A stretch of DNA of 64,000 nt, from assembly GCA_964550375.1 (NCBI GenBank), contig CAZJYX010000010.1:52323-116322 (forward strand). The letters run 5' to 3'. The position numbers and the translations under genes were made by a program. Origin of the DNA: JAAYXS01 sp964550375. Lineage in GTDB: Bacteria > Planctomycetota > Phycisphaerae > UBA1845 > Fen-1342. The first letter of the stretch is position 1. Each line of letters starts with the position of its first letter. Positions 19,790 to 28,884 of the stretch are shown piece after piece. A model generated the notes under the pieces. The model saw only the letters and a list, made by a program, of their open reading frames with translations, was not told the origin of the DNA and did no database searches.

Positions 19790-20800
19790 ATGTCGTCTGA
19801 AGATGTGTTTGACTCGCAACTCCTGGATTTGCACTTAGGGCGGCTCAGTCCTGAACAAGAGCTTGATTTGCGTTTGCGGCTGGAGGCCGATGCGCGGCTG
19901 GCGGCTCAGCACGAGGCGCTGGCGACCGTTTTTCGGGCCCTGGATACGCAGCGGGTGGCGGCAGCCCCGCCCGGGCTGGCGGCGCGGGTTACGGCGCGGG
20001 TTGCGGCCGCCGGTCGGCCGCCGCGCGTGGTGCGCCCGGCTCGAGACCGGGCGGCGCCGTTGGCGGATGCGGCCCCCGTGGTTCTGCGTTTGGGCAGCGC
20101 GCGTGACATCGTGGCGGCCGCCGCGATGATCATGCTGATGGTGGGCTTCGCGGTGCCGAGCCTGCTGCACGTGCAGGGTCGCGCACAGCGCATGGGCTGT
20201 TCAGCGAACCTGGCGAATCTGGGCATGGGTTTGCAGCAGTACGCCCAGACCTATAACGCCAGCTTGCCGTTCGCCGGCTGGGGTCCGCGGGCTTCCTGGT
20301 CGCCGACCAGCGATCCCGGGGCCGTCGTAATGCCTAATCGTCGGCACGTCTACCCGCTGCTGCGCCACGCATTCATTGTGTCCCCCCGGATGTTCGTTTG
20401 CCCGGCCCGCGGCGGCGTGCCGATGCCGCCGGAGCAGGTGCGGCAGCGCGACGATTTTCTGCTCTCGGACAACGTGAGTTACGCGTACTTCAACATGGCA
20501 GGCGCGCGCCCTTCCCTGCAGGATGACGCGCGCCTGCCCATTATGGCTGACGACAACCCGATGTTTGACGACGGCGTGCCGCTTTTCAGCCGCCTGGGTT
20601 TTGGCGACCGGGCCAACCTCAACTCGCGGGCCCACGGTGGGGCCGGGCAGAACATCCTCAGTCTTGACGGCCACGTGCGCTGGTCAACCACGCCCAACGC
20701 CGGCGTGAACGGTGACAACATATGGACCCTCCGCGGCGTAGAAGTCTACACCGGGCGGGAGGGTCCGCAGACGCGCGACGATGCCCATCTGATTAAGTGA
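19790..20800 (+). CDS. Membrane anti-sigma-like protein with prepilin-like H-x-DG domain
   Basis: 336 residues. Residues 1-60 resemble the N-terminus of anti-sigma factors (LDLHLGRLSPEQELDLRLRL), but the HxxxCxxC zinc motif is absent. A Pro/Arg-rich linker leads to one membrane helix at about 107-127 (VAAAAMIMLMVGFAVPSLL). The remainder resembles planctomycete prepilin-like proteins: CSANLANLGMGLQQYAQTYN after the helix and, near the end, HGGAGQNILSLDGHV, a relative of the H-x9-DG motif with ten residues between His and Asp. Its place after the ECF gene suggests it holds the sigma factor at the membrane. The function of the exported part is unknown. Confidence 0.75.
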   Translation: MSSEDVFDSQLLDLHLGRLSPEQELDLRLRLEADARLAAQHEALATVFRALDTQRVAAAPPGLAARVTARVAAAGRPPRVVRPARDRAAPLADAAPVVLRLGSARDIVAAAAMIMLMVGFAVPSLLHVQGRAQRMGCSANLANLGMGLQQYAQTYNASLPFAGWGPRASWSPTSDPGAVVMPNRRHVYPLLRHAFIVSPRMFVCPARGGVPMPPEQVRQRDDFLLSDNVSYAYFNMAGARPSLQDDARLPIMADDNPMFDDGVPLFSRLGFGDRANLNSRAHGGAGQNILSLDGHVRWSTTPNAGVNGDNIWTLRGVEVYTGREGPQTRDDAHLIK

Positions 20801-20827
20801 AGCTCAGCTCTCAGCACCTTCCCGATC

Positions 20828-21919
20828 TTAGTTAAACCGTCGCTGGTGCGTTGATCTGGCCGCGGCCAGGCCCAGCAGCATCAGCGGCAGGAAGCCGAGC
20901 ATGCCGGCGCCGCAGAGGGCTACGCCGCCGCCGGGTAACTGGTCGAGGCCGATGCTTGCGCCGAGGGTCTGCGACTCGTTCGGAGGATTGTCGCCGGAGG
21001 AATCCGCCAACTCCGGCTTGTCGGGCTGACCGCTCGGAGACGCACCATCATCGGACTGCGCGATGTCCGCCGACGGATCGACGTATTGATCGGCGGGAGC
21101 GCCGTCGCCGGGCTGGTCCGGCTGGCCCGCGTCGTGGTCGCCGTCATACCCGTCAGGCCAGGATTCCTCGTCCCAGTCGAAACTGCAGGTGTCCGGCTTG
21201 GGAATCAGGTCGAAGCTGGTCGAGGCGGTGAGGCGGTCATTGTCGGAGAGCGTGAAGGCCAGCTCAGTCGCGAGGCTGTACACCTCGCACCCAATGGGGC
21301 CGTAACCGACGGTCGGGCTGCTCTGGAAAGCCGAGGCCGTGCCGCCGCTACCGGCAGAGATCAGTGCGATGAGATGCGCGAAGCGCGTACCTGAGTCGGG
21401 GTCGCCGTTGTAGTAGGCGCGGAAGATGCCGGTTCCGTCGGCGGGCAGTCCCGATACGCACGAGCCGTCGGAATCGAGGTCGCGCAGCGTGAAGCTGGCG
21501 AAAGCCTGCGCCTCGGCCGCGCCGGCCGCCACGGCGGGGAACTCAAGCAGGCCCGAGCGTGCGACCACGTCGATATCGGCCGCGCCGGCACGTATTGACA
21601 GGGACAAGTTGATCTTGCCGCAGCGTTGAATCGCGAATTGCAGGCTCTCCAGAACCGCCAGATTCACGCCCCCGTCCGCGATCTGGACCGCGCCGCCGGG
21701 ATTCCAGGATAGGACCTGAGCATCGGCATCCCATACCAGGTCCGCCCGGGGTACCTCGAGGATGGCGCTCCCGCTGTCCGAACTCACCTCGATACTCAGC
21801 GCGGTGGTTGACAAGGCGACGTCGGCCGTCGCGGTTGGGCTCAAAGCCAGGATAAGCGCGCAGATGCCGGCCAGTCCGGCGGCGCGAGCGGCGTTGTGGT
21901 GTCTTGCCCAGTTTCGCAT
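20828..21919 (-). CDS. Exported protein with Cys-containing C-terminal anchor
   Basis: 363 residues. A signal peptide (GLAGICALILALSPTATA) ends near residue 32. The body (33-255) is beta-rich and unrecognised, with a few cysteines. An Asp/Pro/Gln/Gly-rich linker (about 258-328) leads to GGGVALCGAG, a hydrophobic stretch, and a basic end (RSTHQRRF). This matches the general plan of surface-sorting tails, but it is neither PEP-CTERM nor LPXTG. AGGAG precedes the ATG. It converges with the anti-sigma-like gene, 27 bases apart. Function unknown. Confidence 0.7.
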   Translation of the reverse strand: MRNWARHHNAARAAGLAGICALILALSPTATADVALSTTALSIEVSSDSGSAILEVPRADLVWDADAQVLSWNPGGAVQIADGGVNLAVLESLQFAIQRCGKINLSLSIRAGAADIDVVARSGLLEFPAVAAGAAEAQAFASFTLRDLDSDGSCVSGLPADGTGIFRAYYNGDPDSGTRFAHLIALISAGSGGTASAFQSSPTVGYGPIGCEVYSLATELAFTLSDNDRLTASTSFDLIPKPDTCSFDWDEESWPDGYDGDHDAGQPDQPGDGAPADQYVDPSADIAQSDDGASPSGQPDKPELADSSGDNPPNESQTLGASIGLDQLPGGGVALCGAGMLGFLPLMLLGLAAARSTHQRRFN

Positions 21920-22400
21920 GGTGTGCTCCTAAACGTTCGGTGACGAAGCCATGAGCTACTGCCGCGCACGCACGGCACGACCTTCTCGTCGATGGAAGAT
22001 GTACGCGTCCGCGGAAGGCGAGGCCGCACCAGCGTGAGCGGCGTTCTCGTGGCGTGCTCTCCGCATCACGGCGGAGAGTGTTGTGCCCTGTCACTGCTTA
22101 CCCTTCTTGCCTATTCTTCGAAACGCCTGGACGAATGGCAAAGAAACCAGACTGCGAGAACACGCTCGTTCTTGAAGTTGCCGGGACTCGGTAGTCTGGG
22201 GAATGTGGGTGTTATCGGTGCGGGCGGACGATTGGCGGGCGGGGACAATCCATTACGGGACGTCGGCAGCCTCAATCGCAGGACTCGATTTTCTGCCGTG
22301 GCGCTCAACAGTCCGCGGGCAAAGACGCCGTAGCGAGCGCGCGGCAGCGGACGTCAGATGCCGGGGCGTTGCAGGCGTTCGGTGCCAATCGAGCCTGTGC
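21920..22400. other. Intergenic region without a supported gene
   Basis: 481 bases between the exported-protein gene and the small receiver gene. Short frames here have no family character or ribosome-binding sites. AGAAC-N6-GTTCT near 22160-22176 is a short inverted repeat. No clear promoter was identified. Confidence 0.45.
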
Positions 22401-22817
22401 TCACTGGGTGGTGAGTTCGCTGTCGGGCACGCCCAGTAGGCGCGCCAGGCTGGCCAGGTCGAACGGCTTCTCAAGGAACTGAACAGGGGCGTTCTCCGCC
22501 GGCGGCTCCGTGGCACCCGCGACCGTCTGTACGGCGCGGACGTCCGCGCTGCGCTGGGCGGCGATACGCCGAATCTCAGCAGCATCGCCGGCCGAGAGCT
22601 GGTCGGAGAGCACCAGGGCGGCAAAGCGCTGTCGGCCGGCCAGCCGGGCAGCCGACTCGCGCGAGTCGGCCGTCTGGACGATGAACCACTTGCGCAGATA
22701 AGTGGTAATGGACCAGCGCGTCAGATCATTGGCCTCGACGAGCAGGAGGTGTCGGCGGCGTGCAGAACCCGGGCGCACTGCATACCCCCCGTGCGTAGCT
22801 GGTCGGTCGCCGGCCAT
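22401..22817 (-). CDS. Small stand-alone receiver-domain protein (degenerate)
   Basis: 138 residues from ATG 22817. It has the pattern of a CheY-like receiver: RRHLLLVEANDLTRWS as strand 1 with only part of the acidic pocket, FAALVLSDQLS with an Asp at the phosphoacceptor place, and VQFLEKPFD with the conserved Lys. There is no output domain. An upstream in-frame extension to 22988 exists but is Arg/Pro-rich and unlike the family. It could act as a phosphate sink or diffusible partner. The nearest kinase is the protoglobin sensor, which is transcribed divergently. Identification is moderate because the domain is divergent. Confidence 0.6.
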   Translation of the reverse strand: MAGDRPATHGGYAVRPGSARRRHLLLVEANDLTRWSITTYLRKWFIVQTADSRESAARLAGRQRFAALVLSDQLSAGDAAEIRRIAAQRSADVRAVQTVAGATEPPAENAPVQFLEKPFDLASLARLLGVPDSELTTQ

Positions 22818-23179
22818 CGTGTGAACACTCCGCGCACTTCCGCACTGCACGCCACGTGCCATTTGGGGCACCCTCGTCACATTGCCCCTGCGACCGCCGC
22901 TCGCCACGCCGGGGCGGGGGAGGTCTCCATCGAGCGGCATAGCAGGTCCGAGCCGTGCCGCGTGGTTTGGCGCTGGGCCAAATACCACCGACGATGAGCC
23001 ATAACCCTCATTTCGGCCATGCGGAGTCTTTAGACTTAGCCGCGGCGGGGTTTCTGGCTTCGGCTGCGCGGTAGGCCGCGCTGGGCGGATGCGGCGTTCC
23101 GAACGTAAGTCGATGAACCGCCCGGAGATATTGCCCGGGCCCTTCGCAGAGCGGGCCGCGCAATGTATATTAAGGGGCT
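22818..23179. other. Divergent intergenic region before the protoglobin kinase
   Basis: 362 bases. It would hold promoters for the receiver gene and the protoglobin kinase. TATATT at 23166-23171 with TTCGCA at 23143-23148 (17-base spacer) resembles a promoter, but it would start transcription at the kinase ATG and leave out its AAGGGG site, so it is doubtful. No gene seen. Confidence 0.4.
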
Positions 23180-24385
23180 ATGCCGAGTTTTGACCTCGAG
23201 GAGCTGCGCCACTATGTGGGATTCGACGATCAGGACGTCGCCAACTTGCGCGCCCTGGCCCCGCAGGCGGCGCGGCTGTTTCCGGCTGTGCTGGACCGTT
23301 TCTATGAAGAAGCCCAGCGGCACGCGGGGGCGCGACAGGTCTTCACTGGCGGTCCGGAACAGATAGCGCGATTGCGGCAATCACTGGCCCAGTGGTTGCA
23401 GGCGCTGTTCGGCGGGAAATACGACGAGGAATATTGGCGTCAGCGTGCGCGGATTGGCGCCATCCACGTGCGTGTCGGCCTGCCGCAGCAATACATGTTC
23501 GCCGCCATGCAGGTAGTCTGGGAGGAGCTGGAGCACGGAATCCAGCGGCAGGGACTTAAGGATGCTGCCGTCAAGCTGGCCTCGCTGCACAAGCTGCTGA
23601 CGCTCGAGCTGGCGGTCATGCTGGACAGCTATAAGCAGAGTTACTCCGAGCAGATTCGGCAGACGGAGCGCGAGGCGGTCCAGGAGCGGCTGACGGAGGC
23701 CCGGCACCTGGCCCAGATCGGCCACCTGGCGGCTTCGCTGGCGCACGAGATCAAGAACCCCCTGGCCGGTATCAGCGGCGCGATTCAGGTCATCCGCGAC
23801 TCGATGAAGCCCAACGAGCCGCACCGGCCGATCCTCGATGAGGTTCTGCGACAGGTTATCCGACTGGACGGGACGGTCAAGGATCTGCTGGTATACGCGC
23901 GGCCCAAGCCGCCGCGTTTCCGGCCCTGCCGCATCTCGGACATGGTGGCCAGCGTCCTGACGGTGCTGCGCGAGCAGCCGGAGATGCAGCGCGTGCGGCT
24001 GGAGTGCGTCAACAGTCAGTCGTTGCCGGCAATCGCGGCGGACGAGAACCAGCTCGAGCAAGTATTGACCAACCTGCTGCTGAATGCGGCCCAGGCTTCG
24101 CCGGAGGACGGGTTGGTCCGGCTGACGACGACGGCGCAGGCCGATGGCGTGCGGCTGGCGATTGAGGATCGGGGACACGGGATGGACGAGGAAGTCCGGC
24201 GGCAGGCCGCTGAGCCGTTCTTCACGACGAAGGCCAAGGGCACCGGTCTGGGGCTTTCGATCTGCCAGAAGATTGTGGAGACGCATGGGGGGCGGATGAC
24301 GATCCGGAGCGTGGTGGGCGAGGGCACCGAAGTTGTGGTCGATTTGCCAGCGAAGCCGCCGGCGGCAGGAGGGAACGGCGCATGA
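23180..24385 (+). CDS. Protoglobin-domain sensor histidine kinase
   Basis: 401 residues, soluble. Residues about 5-158 form a globin-coupled-sensor/protoglobin domain; RARIGAIHVRVGLPQQYM holds the likely proximal haem ligand H96. A short coiled linker follows, then HisKA with H189 (SLAHEIKNPLAGI) and an ATPase domain with N (LTNLLLNAAQA), DRGHGMDEE, FFTTKAKGTGLGLSI and the G2 box. Globin-coupled sensors bind O2, CO or NO through haem. AAGGGG lies seven bases before the ATG. The gene overlaps the next by ATGA, so kinase and regulator are made together. Confidence 0.9.
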   Translation: MPSFDLEELRHYVGFDDQDVANLRALAPQAARLFPAVLDRFYEEAQRHAGARQVFTGGPEQIARLRQSLAQWLQALFGGKYDEEYWRQRARIGAIHVRVGLPQQYMFAAMQVVWEELEHGIQRQGLKDAAVKLASLHKLLTLELAVMLDSYKQSYSEQIRQTEREAVQERLTEARHLAQIGHLAASLAHEIKNPLAGISGAIQVIRDSMKPNEPHRPILDEVLRQVIRLDGTVKDLLVYARPKPPRFRPCRISDMVASVLTVLREQPEMQRVRLECVNSQSLPAIAADENQLEQVLTNLLLNAAQASPEDGLVRLTTTAQADGVRLAIEDRGHGMDEEVRRQAAEPFFTTKAKGTGLGLSICQKIVETHGGRMTIRSVVGEGTEVVVDLPAKPPAAGGNGA

Positions 24386-25755
24386 CGATCCGCGTTCTGG
24401 CCGTGGAAGACGAGGCGCTGATCCGCTGGTCGCTGCGGCAGAAGTTTGAGGAGCGCGGCTACCGCGTGACCGAGGCGGCCGACGGCAAGAGCGCGCTGGC
24501 GGCGCTGGAGAACGGCATCCACGACCTGATCATGCTGGACTACCGGCTGCCGGACATGACCGGGCTGGACGTGCTGCGCAAGCTGCGGGAGATGGACACC
24601 GACGCGGTGGTGATCATGATGACCGCCTACAGCACGATCGAGAGTGCGGTTGAGGCGATCAAGCTGGGGGCCTTCGACTACATCACCAAGCCGTTCCAGA
24701 TGGACCACCTGATGCTGACGGTGGACAAGGCTTTGGCCACGACGCAGTTGCGGCGGGAGGTGCGCGAGCTACGGCGGCATCTGCAGCAGGAGTTCGGCAT
24801 CGACTCCATCATCGGGCAGCACCCGACGATGTTGGCGCTGTTCGACATGATCCGGCAGGTGGCCCGGGCGGGCGTGTCCACGGTTTTTCTGCGCGGCGAC
24901 ACCGGCACGGGCAAGGACCTCGTGGCGCGCGTCATTCACCACACGTCGGATCGGACAGCGGCGCCCTTTGTAAATATCACCTGCACGGCCCTGTCGGAGT
25001 CGCTGCTGGAGAGCGAGCTGTTCGGGCATGAGCGCGGCGCGTTCACCGATGCGAAGATGCAGAAGAAGGGGCTGTTCGAGTTGGCGGACGGCGGGACGGT
25101 CTTCCTGGACGAGGTGGGCGACATGCCGGCGGCGCTGCAGGCCAAGCTGCTGCGCTTCCTGGAGGAGCGGCGCTTCCGGCGGGTGGGCGGGACGAAGGAG
25201 ATCGGCGTTGACGTGCGCGTGATCGGGGCGACGAACCGCGACCTGGAGAAGGCGATCGAGGAGGGCAAGTTCCGCCGGGACCTGATGTACCGGCTGAACG
25301 TGGTGACGATCTACCTGCCGCCGTTGCGGGCGCGGGGCGACGATGTGCGCTTGCTGACCCAGCATTTCGTGATGCGTTACGCGCGCGAGTTCAAGAAGCC
25401 GATCACGGGCGTCAGCGACGACGCCTACCAACGGCTGTACCACTACAGTTGGCCCGGCAACGTCCGCGAGCTGCGGAACGTGATTGAGCGGGCCGTGCTG
25501 CTGTGCAAGGACGAGACCGTTCGCGGGGAAGACATCGTCCTGGGCCGGGCGGAGATGCAGTCCTCCGAGTGGGACATCGAGAACTTCACGCTGCCGCCGG
25601 AGGGCTTCGACTTCGACAAGCTGCGCAAGCTGGAGAGCCACCTGTTGCGGCAGGCGCTGGCGCGGACCAATAACAACCAGACGCAGGCCGCCCGCCTGCT
25701 GAACCTCTCGCGCGACCGGCTGCGCTATCGGCTCCAGAAGCACGGCTTGCTGTAG
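24382..25755 (+). CDS. NtrC-family sigma54 response regulator
   Basis: 457 residues. Receiver domain 1-120 (VEDEA, phosphoacceptor D53 in LIMLDYRLPDM, K104 in TKPF), AAA+ domain at about 140-380 with Walker A GDTGTGKD (172-179), FGHERGAFTDA in the sigma54-contact loop, and VFLDEVGDM as Walker B. A Fis-type helix-turn-helix ends the protein (NNQTQAARLLNLSRDRLRYR). The contact loop reads GAFTDA, a variant also found in natural activators. It is the obvious partner of the overlapping protoglobin kinase. No other gene follows on this strand, so its targets lie elsewhere. Confidence 0.94.
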   Translation: MTIRVLAVEDEALIRWSLRQKFEERGYRVTEAADGKSALAALENGIHDLIMLDYRLPDMTGLDVLRKLREMDTDAVVIMMTAYSTIESAVEAIKLGAFDYITKPFQMDHLMLTVDKALATTQLRREVRELRRHLQQEFGIDSIIGQHPTMLALFDMIRQVARAGVSTVFLRGDTGTGKDLVARVIHHTSDRTAAPFVNITCTALSESLLESELFGHERGAFTDAKMQKKGLFELADGGTVFLDEVGDMPAALQAKLLRFLEERRFRRVGGTKEIGVDVRVIGATNRDLEKAIEEGKFRRDLMYRLNVVTIYLPPLRARGDDVRLLTQHFVMRYAREFKKPITGVSDDAYQRLYHYSWPGNVRELRNVIERAVLLCKDETVRGEDIVLGRAEMQSSEWDIENFTLPPEGFDFDKLRKLESHLLRQALARTNNNQTQAARLLNLSRDRLRYRLQKHGLL

Positions 25756-25774
25756 TTCGTGGGGACCGCGCGTG

Positions 25775-28309
25775 CTATTCGGGCGGGCGCCACTCAGCGG
25801 CTTGGGCGGGCCGACCCCAGGCTTCGTACAGTTCCGCCAGGCGCTCGGCGACTTCCCGAGTACGTTCGTACTGCGGGCCGCGCGCGGCGGTCAGGGCCGC
25901 GTGGGCTTGCAGCAATACGGCCTCGGCCTGCTCGTACTGTCCCAGCCTCAGCAAGGTCGTGCCGTGAATGGCCTGCAAGACGCCGATGGACCAGTGTCCG
26001 GCGGGTAGCGTCCGGGTGGCCAGGTCTACGGCCTGCCGGCCATGCAGTTCGGCCTCAGCGCGGCGGTCCTGCCCCAGCAGGGCCTTGGCCAGGTTGCCGT
26101 GCACGGCGGCCGTCTGCGGGTGCTCCTCCCCAAACGCGCGTTGGCAGACGGCCAGGGCCTCGCGATAGAGTTCCTCCGCGCGGCCGTGCTCGCCGCGCCG
26201 CATACAGACCTTGGCCAGGTTGTTCAGCGTCGTGCCGACCTGGGAGTGGTCGGGCCCGAGCAGTTCGCGGCGCAGCTCCAGCACCTGGCTGTACAGCTCC
26301 TCGGCCTCGTCGAGCCGGTCCTGACGTTCCAGAATGACCGCCAGGTTGCCCAGGCAGGTGACGTAGTCGGGATGGCGCTCGCCCAGCGTGCGGGCATAGA
26401 TCGGCAGGGCCTGGCGGTGCAACTGCTCGGCGCGGGCCAGGTCGCCGCGCTGCCGGTGGATGGCGCCGAGGTTGTTGAGCGTGGCGGCGATCTGGGCGTG
26501 CTCCTCGCCGAGGACGCGACGCTGCAAGGCCAGCGTTTCGCGATAGAGCTGCTCGGCCTCATCATAGCGACCCTGGAAATGCAGCAGCGCGGCGAGGTTG
26601 TTGATGGTGGTGGCGAGATCGGCGTCGGCGGCTTTGCGGCGGCGGATGTCCAGTGCGGCACGGTGCAGCGCCTCGGCCTCGCCGTAATCCCCCATGACGT
26701 GCATGAGGGTCCCCAGCGTGCTCAGCGTCTTGGCGACCTCGGGGCTGTTGGCGCCATAGATACGCTGATCCAGTTCGAGTGCGCGGCGCAGTTGTTTCCG
26801 GGCCGGCTCGTACAGGCCGAGTCGGTAGTAGCTGGTCCCCAGCCGCAAGCGCAACGCTGCCTCCACCTCGGGGTGCTCCGACCACTCGTTGTCGAGCGCG
26901 GCGGCGGCCTGGTCCAGAATCTCAAAGACCTTGACGTCGCGGCCCTCCCGGCCGGGCTCGACGGCACCGAGTATCTCACCGATGAAGTAGCTGATGGCGC
27001 CGGCCTTGGCGGCCGCGCTGCGGGCCTCGCGCTCGGCGCGCTGGGCACGCACCATGCCGGTGCTGGTGCCGACGATGCCAACTATCAATGCCAAACCCGT
27101 GGTCAGCAGGCCCACCACGAGCGCGCGATTGCGCCGCGCGAACTTGCGAAGCTGGTAGATGGCGGTGACCGGCCGGGCGGAGACGGGCTGGTCGGAGAGA
27201 TAGCGGCGAATGTCGGCGGCCAGGTCGGAGGCGGATTGGTAGCGGTGGCGTTTGTCCTTCTCGAGCGCCTTGCCGACGATCGCCTCGATATCGCCGCGCA
27301 GTTCGCGGTTGGCCAAGCGCAGCGGCTCGGGCTCCTCCTCGACGATGGCCCGGGCGGCCTCCGGCAGCGTGCGGCGCGACACATCGACCGGCACGCGGCC
27401 GGTCAGCAGCTCGTACAGGATCGCGCCGAGCGTGTAGACGTCCGAGCGCGTGTCGAGTTCGCGCGGGTCGCCGGCGATCTGCTCCGGGCTCATGTAGCCG
27501 ACGGTGCCGAGCAACTGGCCGACGCTCGTTTGCAGGGTGGCCGCGCGAATGTCGGCGTTCGTGGCGCGCGCCACGCCGAAATCGAGGATCTTGGGCTGGC
27601 CGGCCTCGTCCACCAGGATGTTGCCGGGCTTGAGATCACGATGGATCACGCCTTTCTGGTGGGCGTGGTGCAGGGCGTCGCAGATGCGCGCCAGCAGCTC
27701 CAGCCGCGCGCGAATGTCCAGACGCTGCGTGTGGGCATACTGCGTCAGCGGCTGGCCCTGGATCAGCTCCATCGCGAAGAAGGGCTGCGGGCCGTAGCCG
27801 GCCTCGGCGGTGCCGGCCTCATACACCTGCGCGATGCCGGCGTGCTGCAGCCAGCCCAGCACCTGGCACTCGTGCTCGAAGCGCCTGATTGTCTCCGGCG
27901 ACTCAACTCCGGGCTTGATAACCTTCAGTGCCACGACGCGGCGGGGATGCTCCTGTTGGGCCCGGTACACGACCCCCATGCCGCCCTCGCCCAGTACGTC
28001 GAGGATGCGATACTGGCCGATCTGCTCCGGGTGGCCGATTGCTCGGCGACCGGCGGTGGACGACGTCGCCTGGGGCGCTGAGTCGCGCGCCAGTGACTCG
28101 GGGCCGGCCATGACGAAATGCTCGCCCAGCGCGGGCGTCTGCAGGAAAGTCCGGGCCCGCTCGGCGCTGGCCAGCAGCGACTGGACCTCGGCCAGGATCT
28201 CCGGATCGTCACCGCAGGCGGCGCGCAGATAATCCGCCTGTTGGGCGGGGTCCGCGTCGCGTGCGGCCAGGAAGATCTCGCGCACGCGCGCATATTGCTC
28301 GGGCGTCAC
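25775..28309 (-). CDS. Ser/Thr protein kinase with TPR repeats
   Basis: 844 residues. A kinase domain at about 100-370: LGEGGMGVVYRAQ, ALKVIKPG, HRDLKPGNILVDE, DFGVARA, GYMSPEQIAG. One membrane helix at about 400-425 (LVVGLLTTGLALIVGIVG). From about 465 to 820 there are TPR repeats of the kinesin-light-chain type (ATTINNLAALLHFQGRYDEA, TLNNLGAIHRQRGDL). The GTG start overlaps the sigma stop as GTGA, so the ATG further upstream is unlikely. Such ECF/kinase pairs are common in planctomycetes; the kinase presumably phosphorylates the sigma factor or its partners. Confidence 0.93.
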   Translation of the reverse strand: MTPEQYARVREIFLAARDADPAQQADYLRAACGDDPEILAEVQSLLASAERARTFLQTPALGEHFVMAGPESLARDSAPQATSSTAGRRAIGHPEQIGQYRILDVLGEGGMGVVYRAQQEHPRRVVALKVIKPGVESPETIRRFEHECQVLGWLQHAGIAQVYEAGTAEAGYGPQPFFAMELIQGQPLTQYAHTQRLDIRARLELLARICDALHHAHQKGVIHRDLKPGNILVDEAGQPKILDFGVARATNADIRAATLQTSVGQLLGTVGYMSPEQIAGDPRELDTRSDVYTLGAILYELLTGRVPVDVSRRTLPEAARAIVEEEPEPLRLANRELRGDIEAIVGKALEKDKRHRYQSASDLAADIRRYLSDQPVSARPVTAIYQLRKFARRNRALVVGLLTTGLALIVGIVGTSTGMVRAQRAEREARSAAAKAGAISYFIGEILGAVEPGREGRDVKVFEILDQAAAALDNEWSEHPEVEAALRLRLGTSYYRLGLYEPARKQLRRALELDQRIYGANSPEVAKTLSTLGTLMHVMGDYGEAEALHRAALDIRRRKAADADLATTINNLAALLHFQGRYDEAEQLYRETLALQRRVLGEEHAQIAATLNNLGAIHRQRGDLARAEQLHRQALPIYARTLGERHPDYVTCLGNLAVILERQDRLDEAEELYSQVLELRRELLGPDHSQVGTTLNNLAKVCMRRGEHGRAEELYREALAVCQRAFGEEHPQTAAVHGNLAKALLGQDRRAEAELHGRQAVDLATRTLPAGHWSIGVLQAIHGTTLLRLGQYEQAEAVLLQAHAALTAARGPQYERTREVAERLAELYEAWGRPAQAAEWRPPE

Positions 28310-28884
28310 GGCTGCGTCCCACTTCCCAGCTCGCGCCGCAGCCAGGCGCGGGCCATGCTCCAATCGCCATCGACCGTGCGCGGCGAGACGCCGATGTACT
28401 CGGCCACTTCCTTGAGACTCAGACCGCCGAAGAAGCGCAACTCGACGATCTGGGCCTGGCGGGCGTGCAGGTCGGCCAGGCGTCCCAGGGCCTCGTCCAG
28501 TGCCAGCAGATCAATGTCGGTTTCCGGCAGGGCCGCGACGTCGGCATCCAACTGGACGCGCTGATAGCCGCCGCCGCGCTTGGCGCGCTTATGCGTGCGG
28601 GCGTGATCGACAAGTATGCGGCGAATGGCCTGGGCGGCGACGGCGAAGAAGTGGGCGCGGTTGCGCCACTCGACGTCGCGTTGGTCGATGAGCCGGACGT
28701 AAGCCTCGTGTACGAGGGCGGTTGCCTGCAGCGTATGCCCGGAGCGCTCGCGTCTTAGATAGCTTTCGGCCAGGGCGCGCAGCTCGTCGTAGACCAGCGG
28801 CATGAGGCGGTTGACGGCGGATTCATCGCCGGCGCTGGCCCGTTTGAGTATGGTCGTAAGCTGTTGACGATCCGGCTCGGTCAC
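28306..28884 (-). CDS. ECF sigma factor paired with the Ser/Thr kinase
   Basis: 192 residues from a GTG. Region 2 (LMPLVYDELRALAESYLRRE, TALVHEAYVRLIDQ, RAHFFAVAAQAIRRILVDHA) and region 4 (LHARQAQIVELRFFGG, SLKEVAEYIGVSPRTVDGDW) are complete. The wording of both regions is that of the TIGR02999 group seen in planctomycetes and acidobacteria. The stop overlaps the kinase start by four bases. The exact start is uncertain because no strong ribosome-binding site is present and the frame stays open upstream. Confidence 0.9.
   Translation of the reverse strand: MTEPDRQQLTTILKRASAGDESAVNRLMPLVYDELRALAESYLRRERSGHTLQATALVHEAYVRLIDQRDVEWRNRAHFFAVAAQAIRRILVDHARTHKRAKRGGGYQRVQLDADVAALPETDIDLLALDEALGRLADLHARQAQIVELRFFGGLSLKEVAEYIGVSPRTVDGDWSMARAWLRRELGSGTQP

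Noticed and set aside
25030..25060. GAFTDA instead of GAFTGA in the NtrC-type regulator as a loss of function
   Set aside because: Natural sigma54 activators with this variant are known, and all other motifs are intact.
26042..28081. 679-codon plus-strand frame opposite the Ser/Thr kinase
   Set aside because: It mirrors the kinase/TPR gene. The translation has no domain and no ribosome site.
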